From assembly GCA_002392405.1 (NCBI GenBank), contig DGGY01000024.1, forward strand, positions 28,541 to 92,540: a DNA stretch of 64,000 nt, read 5' to 3'. This stretch comes from Treponema sp. UBA3862. Lineage in GTDB: Bacteria > Spirochaetota > Spirochaetia > Treponematales > Treponemataceae. A model generated the notes under the pieces. It did not search any database. It was not told the origin of the DNA and saw only the letters and a program-made list of their open reading frames with translations. Positions 27,727 to 36,636 of the stretch are shown here, in pieces. Numbering within the stretch: position 1 is the first letter of the stretch; every line of letters starts with the position of its first letter. Both the position numbers and the translations under genes were made by a program.

Positions 27727-29772
27727 CTAGAGCAGATTTACAGGATCTACATCGCATTCAATGTAGACATCGGTCGGTTTTGAATAATTGTATAAAAGAT
27801 TGCCGGCGGCAAGCTGTAAGGCATGAATATTTGTTCCCTTCAAAGTAAGCTGCCATCTGTAATTTTGAGAAATTTTTGAAAGCGGGCACTCAGCGGGACC
27901 TAAGATTTGAGTTGCTCCAACTGCATCTTTTATTTTCTGTGTAAAATCCGGGCCTGTTTTTCTGTTGTAAAGTTTTTCAAGTTCCGCCCGTAAGATTTTT
28001 GAAGCACCTTCACAGGCAGCCTTTGCCTGTTCCATTGTAGGAGCGCGGAAAACAAGACGCAGAAGACGGCAGAAAGGCGGAAAATTCAATATTTGTCTGT
28101 TCTTGATTTCCATGTCGTAAAAATCTTTAATTCTGCCGTTCACAGAAAAAAGAATGGGCTCTCTGTCCGGAGAATAAGTCTGAACAATAACTTTTCCGTC
28201 AGGGAAAAATCTTCCTGCCCGTCCGGAAACCTGGGTTATGAGTGCAAAAGTTCTTTCTGAAGCCCTGAAATCAGGAAGGTGAAGGGCAGTATCAGCAAGA
28301 ATTACTCCTACAAGTTTCAGGTTAGGAAAGTTAAGTCCTTTTGCTACCATCTGAGTTCCAAGCATAATCTGGTATTCATTGTTTTTAAAGGCAGTAAGTT
28401 TTTCCTGCAGTTCACCTTTATGAGTCAGGCTGTCAGTATCGATTCTTACTGTTTTAGCATTAGGAAATTTTGATTTTACTTCCTGTTCGATGAATTCCGT
28501 TCCGAAGCCTGAATAGCCTGCGTCAAGCGAGCCGCACTGAGGACACTGCTGCGGGGGAGTGATGTTCCAACCGCAGTAATGACAGCGCAGAAGATTTTCG
28601 TTTTTATGATAAGTCAGGCTGACCGAACAGTTTTTGCACTTTAATTCAAACCCGCAGGAATGACACCTGTAAAAGTGAGTAAAACCCCGTCTGTTTAAAA
28701 ATAAAATTACCTGACGGTTTTCATTTAAGGTCTGGTTAATTTCTTTTTCAAGTTCATCAGAAATACAGCCCTGATCTGCTTTCTGCCAGGTAAGATTTAC
28801 TGTCTTTATGTGCGGCATTGCACCGCCCGCAAGCCTTCTTGTTAAGGTGTGGCGCATGATTACATTCTGATCCATCATGTACCAGGCTTCTATGCTGGGA
28901 GTTGCTGACCCCATTACAAGCGGAATATTAAGGTATTTGCAGCGGAACATGGCTGCCTGCCTTGCGTGGTAACGCGGAGTTGAGCCTGATTTGTAAGAAG
29001 CGTCATGCTCTTCGTCAATTATAATCATTCCAAGGTCAGGGCAGGGAGCAAAGACCGCACTACGCGCTCCGATTACAACTTTTGCTTCTCCGCTGATTAT
29101 TCTGTGATATTCAGAAAGTTTCTGTGAGGGAGTGAGTGCTGAATGAAGTACTGCAACAGTGTTTCCAAAGCGGGATACTACTGCTTCTATTACCTGCTGC
29201 GTAAGACCGATTTCCGGTACAAGATAAATTACGCTTTTTCCCTGGTCTAAGATTCGCCTTGCACACTGCAGAAAGACTTCAGTTTTCCCGGTGCCTGTCG
29301 GTCCGTAGAGATAGTGAAGGTTTGTTTTTGACTTTGCGGAAAGAATTTCATCAACCGCATTTTTTTGTTCTTCACTTAAATTTTTTGCGGTAAAAGGGGA
29401 AATTTCATCTACAAAAGAAAAACCTCCTGCATCACTTTCCCGTTTTGCTGACGGAAGCATTGCGCTAACAGCTTCGCCTATAGTGCAAAGATAATAATCT
29501 GAAATCCAGTGCGCAAGTTTTAAAAGACTTTCATCTAACAGAGGCTCTTCATCCATTACTTTAAGAATCGGACGGATTTTTTCTTCTTCAACGGGGCAGT
29601 CAGCGGGAAGTGAATCGCTTTCGCTTATTACACAGCCCTTTGTTTTTCTGGCGCCGAATTTAATTTCAACCCTCGAGCCCGTGAGTTTTTTTTGAGAATA
29701 CTGTTCCTGATTCAGGTAAGTGAATGTCTGATTTAAAGGAACATTCAGTGCAATCTGGAGATAGCGCGCCAT
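27727..29772 (-). CDS. priA: Primosomal helicase PriA
   Basis: 681 residues. PriA restarts collapsed replication forks by recognising branched DNA and loading the replisome. The Walker A motif LYGPTGTGKTEVF and Walker B IIDEEHDASYK are present. A zinc-binding insert carries eight cysteines between CHSCGFELKCKNC and CPQCGSLDAG. The N-terminal 3'-OH-binding domain is short. It follows the UDG gene with 3 bases between them, making a two-gene repair unit. Confidence 0.93.
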   Translation of the reverse strand: MARYLQIALNVPLNQTFTYLNQEQYSQKKLTGSRVEIKFGARKTKGCVISESDSLPADCPVEEEKIRPILKVMDEEPLLDESLLKLAHWISDYYLCTIGEAVSAMLPSAKRESDAGGFSFVDEISPFTAKNLSEEQKNAVDEILSAKSKTNLHYLYGPTGTGKTEVFLQCARRILDQGKSVIYLVPEIGLTQQVIEAVVSRFGNTVAVLHSALTPSQKLSEYHRIISGEAKVVIGARSAVFAPCPDLGMIIIDEEHDASYKSGSTPRYHARQAAMFRCKYLNIPLVMGSATPSIEAWYMMDQNVIMRHTLTRRLAGGAMPHIKTVNLTWQKADQGCISDELEKEINQTLNENRQVILFLNRRGFTHFYRCHSCGFELKCKNCSVSLTYHKNENLLRCHYCGWNITPPQQCPQCGSLDAGYSGFGTEFIEQEVKSKFPNAKTVRIDTDSLTHKGELQEKLTAFKNNEYQIMLGTQMVAKGLNFPNLKLVGVILADTALHLPDFRASERTFALITQVSGRAGRFFPDGKVIVQTYSPDREPILFSVNGRIKDFYDMEIKNRQILNFPPFCRLLRLVFRAPTMEQAKAACEGASKILRAELEKLYNRKTGPDFTQKIKDAVGATQILGPAECPLSKISQNYRWQLTLKGTNIHALQLAAGNLLYNYSKPTDVYIECDVDPVNLL

Positions 29773-29775
29773 GCT

Positions 29776-30621
29776 TTAATCCTGTGAAGCGCTTTCTGAT
29801 TTGTTGTATTCAGGACAGATTTCTGTAAGCTTCTGCCTTAAGTTTTTTAAATCATCCCAGGCAGGTCTTTTTAAACTCTGGTCTTTTAAAATTACAGAAG
29901 GAGAAAAAGATACAAGAACAGGAATTCCCTTGTATTCATAGTTCTGTCCCCTGAGTTTTGCAACTGAAGATTCAGTTTTTAAAAGGTATTTTGAGGCGTT
30001 TGTGCCCATACAGAAAATCATTTTAGGCTTCAAAACCGTAATCTGAGCATCAAGAAAAGCGGAACAGGCATCTGCTTCTTCAGGATAAGGATTTCTGTTC
30101 ATCTGTGGGCGGCATTTTACAATGTTTGTAACATAGACATTTGAAGAGCGGTATAAGCTGACAGATGCAAGCATTTTTTCAAGGAGATCTCCGCCATCAC
30201 CTGCCATGCTTTTTCCCTGCATGTCTTCTTCAAAAGACGGTGGATCAAGTATTACCAGCACTAAAGGATTAGAAGAACCGCTTCCTGCAACTGCATGGCT
30301 TCTCTGTTTAGAAAGTGAACATCTTGTACAATCGTTAATTTTTTGAACAAGTGAATTAAAGGCTGGTGAAACTTCCTCATTATTTGAAGTGCTGCGAGCC
30401 TGGTCAGAAGGGGTAATTTTTGAGATTTGAGCCGGTTCTTGAATCTGACTTTTTTGTGTATCAGGGGAAAGACTGGTCCTGCCTGAGAAGAATTCATCTT
30501 TTTTATCATCATCTTCAAATGAAGGAGGTGTGTCCGGCATGTCTTTTGGTTTGTATCCGTTTATATATTGTGAAGACGTTTTTAATAAATTATAGATTAC
30601 TGTTTTTTCCTGAGCTGTCAT
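29776..30621 (-). CDS. Family-4-like uracil-DNA glycosylase with altered catalytic motifs
   Basis: 281 residues. About 90 residues of low-complexity sequence precede the core. The four cysteines of the iron-sulfur cluster are present (Cys98, Cys101, Cys170 in VKCRPQMNR, Cys186). The core aligns with family 4 enzymes, which excise uracil from DNA. The first motif, normally GE(A/G)PG, reads LDPPS (125-129), and the HP motif near the C-terminus reads SFSPS with Ser240 in place of His. The fold should be retained but catalysis could be lost or changed. It sits directly upstream of priA. Confidence 0.75.
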   Translation of the reverse strand: MTAQEKTVIYNLLKTSSQYINGYKPKDMPDTPPSFEDDDKKDEFFSGRTSLSPDTQKSQIQEPAQISKITPSDQARSTSNNEEVSPAFNSLVQKINDCTRCSLSKQRSHAVAGSGSSNPLVLVILDPPSFEEDMQGKSMAGDGGDLLEKMLASVSLYRSSNVYVTNIVKCRPQMNRNPYPEEADACSAFLDAQITVLKPKMIFCMGTNASKYLLKTESSVAKLRGQNYEYKGIPVLVSFSPSVILKDQSLKRPAWDDLKNLRQKLTEICPEYNKSESASQD

Positions 30622-30676
30622 TTGATTTTTATTTTATCTGAAAAAAGATAAAAATTCACCCCTTTTTTTGCCTTAC

Positions 30677-30705
30677 TTGAAGTCTGTTGTCTTATAAAGT
30701 AAAAT
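30677..30705 (+). promoter_or_regulatory. Promoter abutting the GT4 start codon
   Basis: TTGAAG (30677-30682) and TAAAAT (30700-30705) are separated by 17 bases. Only 7 bases (30706-30712) separate the -10 from the ATG, so the transcript should begin at or near the A of the start codon. No Shine-Dalgarno is present. Confidence 0.55.
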
Positions 30706-30712
30706 ATATAGT

Positions 30713-31930
30713 ATGAAAATTGCAATGTTTACAGATGCTTTTTTCCCGCGCGTCAATGGTGTCGCCGTTTCTGTAAAAAGTTATGCTGCAGAACTTTCAA
30801 AAGCCGGGAATGATGTCCTGGTTGTCTGCCTTGAATATACACAGGAACAGTCTCAGTTTTCATTTTTAGAAAAACCTTTTTTTGATGCAGCCTTCCCGTT
30901 TAAAGTTTTGAGAATTCCTTCAGCACCTGTAATCTTTTCTAAAGAAGACAGAATGGTCAGACTTGATACCTGGCGTTTTCTTAAAAAGAATCTTGATTTA
31001 TTCATGCCGGACGTTATACATATCAATTCTGAATGGTCGGTAGGCTATTTGGGTTCAATCTATGCCCGTCACAGGCATATTCCTTTTGTATTTACTTTTC
31101 ATACCATGTGGGAAGATTATCTTGCAAACTATGTAAATTTTCTTCCGAATATCAGCCTTAAAAAAATCGGTGCGGGTATCGTTAAATATTATTTGAAACG
31201 CTCTGATTTAATCATCGCACCTACACAAAAAATTGCAGAAGTTGTTCAGGAATACGGAATCGATAAAAAGCCTGTAATCCTTCCGACAGGTATACCTCAG
31301 GAAAAAACAGCCTTTGATGAAGAGAAAAACAAACTTGTTACAGAGAAACTCTTTAAAATGTTCCCGTCTTTACAGGACAGAAAAATACTTTTATACACAG
31401 GCCGCATCGTAAAAGAAAAAAATCTTTCGTTCCTGCTGGATGTTCTAAGTCAGGTAAAAAAAGAGGACAGTTCAGCCTGTCTGCTCCTTGTCGGAAACGG
31501 TCCGTATCTTGAGGAATTAAAAGACCTCGCATTATCAAAAGGGCTTTCCCAGGATGTTTTCTTTACCGGTTATGTAAATGAAGACGTGCTTGTTTATCTG
31601 TATCGTATAAGCCGGGTATTTGTATTCCCGAGTAAAACTGATACCCAGGGACTTGTTACAATTGAAGCCATGCTTAACGGACTTCCGGTTGTTGCAGTCG
31701 GTGCCCTTGGAACTATTGATGTAATGCAGGGAAATCACGGCGGTTATATGACCGACGACAATGTAAAAATCTTCAGCAAAAAAGTCCTCAAACTGCTTGG
31801 TAACGAAAAACTCTGGAATAAAAAGTCCGTCGAGGCACTTGAATGGGGCAGAAAATGGAAAATTTCAGAACTTACACCAAAACTCATTCAGTGCTACCGC
31901 AAGGCAATAGAGAATAAAATTAAAGGGTAG
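30713..31930 (+). CDS. GT4-family glycosyltransferase
   Basis: 405 residues. The N-terminal Rossmann half opens with AMFTDAFFPRVNGVAVSVKS, and the C-terminal half has GRIVKEKNLSFLLDVL and a nucleotide-sugar-binding E-x7-E region (PSKTDTQGLVTIEAMLNGLP). This arrangement is that of GT4 retaining enzymes, including diacylglycerol glucosyltransferases and mannosyltransferases. It probably makes an envelope glycolipid or polysaccharide at the cytoplasmic face of the membrane. The donor and acceptor cannot be read from the sequence. Confidence 0.85.
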   Translation: MKIAMFTDAFFPRVNGVAVSVKSYAAELSKAGNDVLVVCLEYTQEQSQFSFLEKPFFDAAFPFKVLRIPSAPVIFSKEDRMVRLDTWRFLKKNLDLFMPDVIHINSEWSVGYLGSIYARHRHIPFVFTFHTMWEDYLANYVNFLPNISLKKIGAGIVKYYLKRSDLIIAPTQKIAEVVQEYGIDKKPVILPTGIPQEKTAFDEEKNKLVTEKLFKMFPSLQDRKILLYTGRIVKEKNLSFLLDVLSQVKKEDSSACLLLVGNGPYLEELKDLALSKGLSQDVFFTGYVNEDVLVYLYRISRVFVFPSKTDTQGLVTIEAMLNGLPVVAVGALGTIDVMQGNHGGYMTDDNVKIFSKKVLKLLGNEKLWNKKSVEALEWGRKWKISELTPKLIQCYRKAIENKIKG

Positions 31931-32052
31931 ATGTTAACAAGCTGTAAAATATATCACTAAAATTAAGAATTAGTTTTTGCCGGATTATTATAAATAACGT
32001 CTTAATAATTCTAACATTATGTTAAGAAATAAGTCAAAATAATATTAAGGAG

Positions 32053-32147
32053 CATTAAAAAAGTACCTCCATGTACTTTTTTAATGTGCAGATTTTGCCG
32101 TTGGCAAAACTGCGATATCGTGCATCCGTGCACGACCGCTAACGCGG
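32053..32147 (+). repeat. Array of four consecutive perfect or near-perfect hairpins
   Basis: Four small stem-loops follow one another upstream of the 32167 gene. The first has 14-bp arms at 32053-32066 and 32073-32086 with a 6-base loop. The second is 32089-32112 with one bulged A and a 3-base loop. The third has 7-bp arms at 32118-32124 and 32129-32135 with a tetraloop. The fourth is CCGC-TAAC-GCGG at 32136-32147. There is no T run after any of them, so they do not look like ordinary terminators. A structured leader RNA or a dispersed palindromic repeat is possible. Confidence 0.7.
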
Positions 32148-32166
32148 AGTTTATAAGGAGATTTTT

Positions 32167-32808
32167 ATGAGTGAATTATTATGGCAGAAACGCATTAGAA
32201 ATTGGGCAGGGGGCTTGGGAGGAATTCTTCCTTTCCTGAGCCTTGCAGGAGCTTTACTTTACGATAAGGTAACAGGGGAACTTCCGAACGGCTTTTGGTC
32301 TGATTTATCAATAAGTGCAACTTATTATGTTACGCCTGCTTTGGTTGGCGTTCTCACCGCCGCAAGTCTTGTTCTTATGTGTTATGACGGCTACGATTTA
32401 CAGGATAACATTGTAACAACTATAAGTGGTGTTTTTGGTTTAATGATAGTTTTATTTCCATGTGACTGTGCTGTAACACCAGATTATACAGGTTACTTCC
32501 AGTTGCCGTGTAAGATATCGAATATAATTCACTGTACGAGTGCAGTATTATTCTTCTGTTTACTGGCATACAACGATTTATTTTTATTTACGAAAACAGA
32601 CGGCAGTAAAGGAATGACTTCTAAGAAGAAGATAAGAAATATTATTTATAAAGTCTGCGGAATTGGTATGTTATGCGCTATGATGCTTATGCCTTTACCA
32701 TTCCATTTCACGGCAAAAATTTGGTGGGTTGAAACTGTCGCATTATTCTTCTTTGCTGTTTCTTGGCTTACAAAAGGTGGAGCTTTCACTTTCTTAAACG
32801 ATGAATAA
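32167..32808 (+). CDS. Orphan polytopic membrane protein
   Basis: 213 residues with about six hydrophobic helices, e.g. LSLAGALLYDK, YYVTPALVGVLTAASLVLMC, GVFGLMIVLFP, IIHCTSAVLFFCLLAYNDLF and VETVALFFFAVSWLT. It resembles six-helix proteins of the DUF998 type, but I cannot confirm it. TAAGGAGA precedes the ATG. Leucine is often TTA here, whereas neighbouring genes favour CTT, which weakly suggests separate ancestry. No catalytic motif is visible. It has no close neighbour on the same strand and sits between the hairpin array and the Wzi pair. Confidence 0.6.
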   Translation: MSELLWQKRIRNWAGGLGGILPFLSLAGALLYDKVTGELPNGFWSDLSISATYYVTPALVGVLTAASLVLMCYDGYDLQDNIVTTISGVFGLMIVLFPCDCAVTPDYTGYFQLPCKISNIIHCTSAVLFFCLLAYNDLFLFTKTDGSKGMTSKKKIRNIIYKVCGIGMLCAMMLMPLPFHFTAKIWWVETVALFFFAVSWLTKGGAFTFLNDE

Positions 32809-32900
32809 ATACCACTTTCTTACTCCAGATACTATACGAGTTTAGTTTTAAATTTTTCATAATCATATGCACCTCCCGGGGCTGCAGTCGGTTTGTTTAC

Positions 32901-32929
32901 TTGAATGTATTTTAATCTTATTTTATAAT
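32901..32929 (+). promoter_or_regulatory. Promoter for the Wzi-like pair
   Basis: TTGAAT (32901-32906) and TATAAT (32924-32929) are separated by 17 bases. About 110 bases of leader precede the ATG at 33046. Confidence 0.55.
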
Positions 32930-33045
32930 TGTTTTATTCAAAAATTTATCTAATCCTTTATTTTATAAAGAGATATAATTCCCGGTTACATAAAGAATTA
33001 AGACATTTTCATACATTTATACAGTGCTGGAGAAAACAATTAAAA

Positions 33046-34740
33046 ATGAAAATTAAAACTATTTTTGCAGGTGCTTTTATTTTGTGTTCAATGCATCTTT
33101 TTGCCCGCGGAGATCAGGAACTCATTCCTGCCGGTCACTGGATCTATGACTGCATTGAAAGAATCAGCCTGGAGCAGGGGACCGTTAACTTTGCAGACTG
33201 TGCACCGCTTACTATTTCAGAAATCAAAGTCTATCTTGAAGAAATTGAAGAAAGTGAAGACTGTAATTTAAGCAAAGAAAGCCTTGAATATCTTCAGAAA
33301 ATCTATGATTACTTTGATTACAGACCGATTGGCTTTAATTCTGACATAATGCGGATTGGAATGGAACCGTCTTTTAATCTTTCCGGCTTTTTCAAGACGA
33401 ATGATGATATAGACTGGGTTTATGACAGATACGAAAGAAAACCTGTAATCCTTGCGCCTCTTTCAATTACTGTAAGTGATTACATGACATTTAAAATGGA
33501 CTTAAGCCTCGGCATGAATAAAAACACTGCCATTCAGAATAACCGTTATTCAAATGTTCCCGTTTCAGCAGATGACATTGACATCAACTTTCCTGATGAC
33601 GGTTATTTTTCTACAGGCTTAAAAATTACTGATCAGACAGGCGTTGCATTTGTATTAGGAAAGGGCGAAAGAAACATTGGACGCTCACTTACAGGTTCTA
33701 TCATCTGGTCTGAGTATATGACAGGCGCTGCCTACGGAGAACTCAATGTTTATTCTCCTTCAATCAAGTATACCGGAGCCGTAACACAGTTTAATGTTGA
33801 CCGTTACATGTATACTCATCAGATTGATACAAGATTTTTCAAAAAGTTCCAGTTCACTGTTCTTGAGGGTATGTTTGTAAACGCTCCTATGGAACTGCGC
33901 TTTTTGAATCCTTTCACAGTTTTCCATGGAATGGCTCCGTGGCGGGAGTACAATAATGAAAAATATGACTCAGAATCCCATACCTGTGCTTATTTAGGAC
34001 TTAAATTTCAGTTTACCCCTCTTGCTAATTTAAAATTCTATGGTCTTTATGCCATGACTCAGTTCCAGACTGCATATGAGACTTCCAACTACGAGAATGA
34101 TACGACTCCAAACGGAATCGGCGGTCAGCTTGGAAGCCTTTATTCAATACCGCTGAAAAAAGGCCGTCTCCATTTTGCAGTGGAAGGAAGCTATGCCCAG
34201 CCATATCTTTACATAAAGGAAAGTCCAAACTGGTCACTGGTAAGGACTTACTGTGAGAACATGGGAAGTAAAGATTATCCTTTCTATGAATGGATTGGTT
34301 CTCCTTTCGGACCGGATACAATTTCATGCGAGTTTAAGGCCGGATATGAATATCAGGCAAAGTACAGCATTGATTTGATTTATCTTTTTATGGCCAGGGG
34401 AGAAATGTCCGGAGACCGTGTCTTTACTTCAATGAAAACTGCTAAGGGCGAATATGCCTGGGGCGGACTTTATACCGGTACAGATGTTCCTGACGGCTGG
34501 TGCTATCCTGGTTCCAATGGTATGAGCCAGGAAGAAGCTAAAAAAAAGCAGGGCCTTGTGACACCCACCGGAATTCCTGAGTATGTCAACAGAATTTCTT
34601 TAAGGGCATCTTGTAATATGGATTCAATCGTAGAGTTCACTCTTCAGCCTTCATTTGTTTTTATTTATAATAGAAACCATAACGAAGGCAGCTTTGCTTC
34701 AGGCTTTGAGCTTGCCGGCGCCTGTTCCATTAAATTATAG
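33046..34740 (+). CDS. Wzi-like outer-membrane beta-barrel protein (first copy)
   Basis: 564 residues from the ATG at 33046, which gives a clean signal peptide (MKIKTIFAGAFILCSMHLFA); an earlier in-frame ATG at 32929 overlaps the promoter. About 90 residues of mixed sequence are followed by many beta strands. DRYMYTHQIDTRFFKKFQFT and ELRFLNPFTVFHG resemble the Caps_assemb_Wzi family, in which Wzi anchors capsular polysaccharide at the surface. Its function here is inferred. It is followed 15 bases later by a related gene. Confidence 0.6.
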   Translation: MKIKTIFAGAFILCSMHLFARGDQELIPAGHWIYDCIERISLEQGTVNFADCAPLTISEIKVYLEEIEESEDCNLSKESLEYLQKIYDYFDYRPIGFNSDIMRIGMEPSFNLSGFFKTNDDIDWVYDRYERKPVILAPLSITVSDYMTFKMDLSLGMNKNTAIQNNRYSNVPVSADDIDINFPDDGYFSTGLKITDQTGVAFVLGKGERNIGRSLTGSIIWSEYMTGAAYGELNVYSPSIKYTGAVTQFNVDRYMYTHQIDTRFFKKFQFTVLEGMFVNAPMELRFLNPFTVFHGMAPWREYNNEKYDSESHTCAYLGLKFQFTPLANLKFYGLYAMTQFQTAYETSNYENDTTPNGIGGQLGSLYSIPLKKGRLHFAVEGSYAQPYLYIKESPNWSLVRTYCENMGSKDYPFYEWIGSPFGPDTISCEFKAGYEYQAKYSIDLIYLFMARGEMSGDRVFTSMKTAKGEYAWGGLYTGTDVPDGWCYPGSNGMSQEEAKKKQGLVTPTGIPEYVNRISLRASCNMDSIVEFTLQPSFVFIYNRNHNEGSFASGFELAGACSIKL

Positions 34741-34755
34741 TACTTAAGGTTTTAT

Positions 34756-36576
34756 ATGAAAAAGTTTTTCACTCTTGCAATAGTTTTGTGTTTTGTTTGT
34801 GCTGTTTCTGCACAGGTTTCTACAGATCCGACTGACCGTTTTTATAAAGAAGCTCAGGGCTGGCAGTTAAAAGGATATATTGAAAATCTTCCCCAGATCC
34901 GCCCTTATCCTGCTAATTTAATTAAAGAAATTCTTGAAAAGGTAATTGACTGTCCCAATAAAAGGGATGCAGAAGCCGCTCTTTATGAATATGAGCGCAT
35001 TTTCGGTAAAACAAAAAATCTTTATGTCACAGGCGCCTATGAAAAAAAGTTTTCAGAAAACCTCACAGATAAAACAGATAAATCAACTAAAAACGTAAAA
35101 GGCGAGGGCGGGATTGCAGGAGAAGTCTCTTTTAACAGGCTTGTTTCTTTCGGCTATGATTTTGCAATGTATGCGGAAGTTACAAAGTATTCAGATATTG
35201 CCCCTTACTATGTAAATAAAAGTGAAGATTCAATTTTTGACCCTGCAAGTGTAGGTCCGATTGATATGTTCCTTGACTGGAATACAAACCTTGCTTTCGG
35301 TACAAATGAATATTATGCTGTCTGCGGTTTAAGTAAAACAGGTTACGGACCTTTTTTAAGTGACGGACTTGCCTTAAATGATTCGACTTATCACAGTGCA
35401 AATCTGCTCCTTAATGTACAGAGAAAAAAATGGAGTTACGCTTCAAGTTTTGAAATTCTCGGGGCTTCAACAAATAATCCTGATGCCTATGGTGATCTTG
35501 CAAGCGGAAAATATCTTTCTTTTCATTCAATAAAATATAGTTTTAATAAATATATAGATGTTTCTTACTACGAAAATATTATTTTCGGACCGACTTTTAA
35601 TCCTGCTTATCTCTTCCCAGTTCCTTACATGCCGGTTCAGAACATCGGAGGCGCTAATGATAACCTCCAGATGGGACTTTTATTTGACATAAAACCTGTC
35701 GCAGGCTTTGACTGGGCTACAGATATCTTTGTTGATGACTTTGCTGTAAATGATGTCGTAAAACTTAATTTTGATTCAAAAATCCGTCTTGGTGGACAGA
35801 CCGGCTTTATTTATGCTCCGTCAACTTCTGCCTGCTCAAGACTCGCCCTTAATTATCAGATGGTGCTTCCTTATGTTTACGCCCACTGGGAATACTGCAC
35901 AACTGACTCAGGCGAAATTAAAGGCTCAACAACTAACTATCAGAATTATACCAATTCAGGCATAAATATCGGTTCTGTTTTAGACCCTAACTCTGATAAA
36001 GTTTCTTTCAGTGCCTCATTCTCTCCTAAGCCATCTGTACGCATTAATTTTAATACAAACTTTATCCGTCACTGTAACAGCGCAGAAGCCTTTGATAGTG
36101 ATGATGCGGTAATCTATGTTCTTGCAGATAAAAACCAATACCTGACAGACGGTTCTTCTTCAATGCACCAGATGTTCTCTGACCCTGATGATACAGCAGG
36201 AACTCATGTAGACCAGGCCTGGAATAACCTTGGTTTTATGACTTCTGATCATAAGATGGGTGTGCTTCAGGCTGCAGTTAATACTGAACTGGACCTCCCT
36301 CGTACAAAACACGGCATGCTTACACTGCTTTTCGGTTACACCTTTGAGTACGTTAAAAATGCAGGGGTTACAAGAAATGTTTATACCGGCGGTACTATTA
36401 ACTGGTCCTATGACAGTGACACTGATAAATATAAACTTGACGGCCATGATTCTACTAAAGAGGATGTCTATGAAAAGGCAAAAGAAGTTGCTGCCCAGCA
36501 GAAAGCAGACTGGGTTTCAGCTCTCACTGACCGCGTAAATCACTATATCTCAATCGGCTTTAAGTACGTGTATTAA
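34756..36576 (+). CDS. Wzi-like outer-membrane beta-barrel protein (second copy)
   Basis: 606 residues with signal peptide MKKFFTLAIVLCFVCAVSAQ. The layout matches the preceding gene: an N-terminal helical region (about 25-95) with W-x-x-K-G-Y, then a large barrel. GKYLSFHSIKYSFNKYIDVS and NIIFGPTFNPAYLFPVPYMP correspond to the Wzi-like barrel signatures. It ends with IGFKYVY, an aromatic terminus. A Shine-Dalgarno-like AAGG lies about 10 bases upstream. The two genes look like diverged paralogues working at the outer membrane. Confidence 0.6.
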   Translation: MKKFFTLAIVLCFVCAVSAQVSTDPTDRFYKEAQGWQLKGYIENLPQIRPYPANLIKEILEKVIDCPNKRDAEAALYEYERIFGKTKNLYVTGAYEKKFSENLTDKTDKSTKNVKGEGGIAGEVSFNRLVSFGYDFAMYAEVTKYSDIAPYYVNKSEDSIFDPASVGPIDMFLDWNTNLAFGTNEYYAVCGLSKTGYGPFLSDGLALNDSTYHSANLLLNVQRKKWSYASSFEILGASTNNPDAYGDLASGKYLSFHSIKYSFNKYIDVSYYENIIFGPTFNPAYLFPVPYMPVQNIGGANDNLQMGLLFDIKPVAGFDWATDIFVDDFAVNDVVKLNFDSKIRLGGQTGFIYAPSTSACSRLALNYQMVLPYVYAHWEYCTTDSGEIKGSTTNYQNYTNSGINIGSVLDPNSDKVSFSASFSPKPSVRINFNTNFIRHCNSAEAFDSDDAVIYVLADKNQYLTDGSSSMHQMFSDPDDTAGTHVDQAWNNLGFMTSDHKMGVLQAAVNTELDLPRTKHGMLTLLFGYTFEYVKNAGVTRNVYTGGTINWSYDSDTDKYKLDGHDSTKEDVYEKAKEVAAQQKADWVSALTDRVNHYISIGFKYVY

Positions 36577-36636
36577 ACTGAAAGTGCCCCCAAAAAAGCT
36601 GAACGGTTAAAGTTACTTTCCTGCGGTGCATTTTTT

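Noticed and set aside
32860..32900. CCCGGGGCTGCAG segment resembling a cloning polylinker
   Set aside because: The resemblance to a vector SmaI-PstI stretch is only 12-13 bases, the flanks are ordinary AT-rich treponemal sequence, and the promoter that follows fits its context.
36577..36636. Terminator between the second Wzi-like gene and thiI
   Set aside because: The T run at the end is present but no clean stem precedes it.
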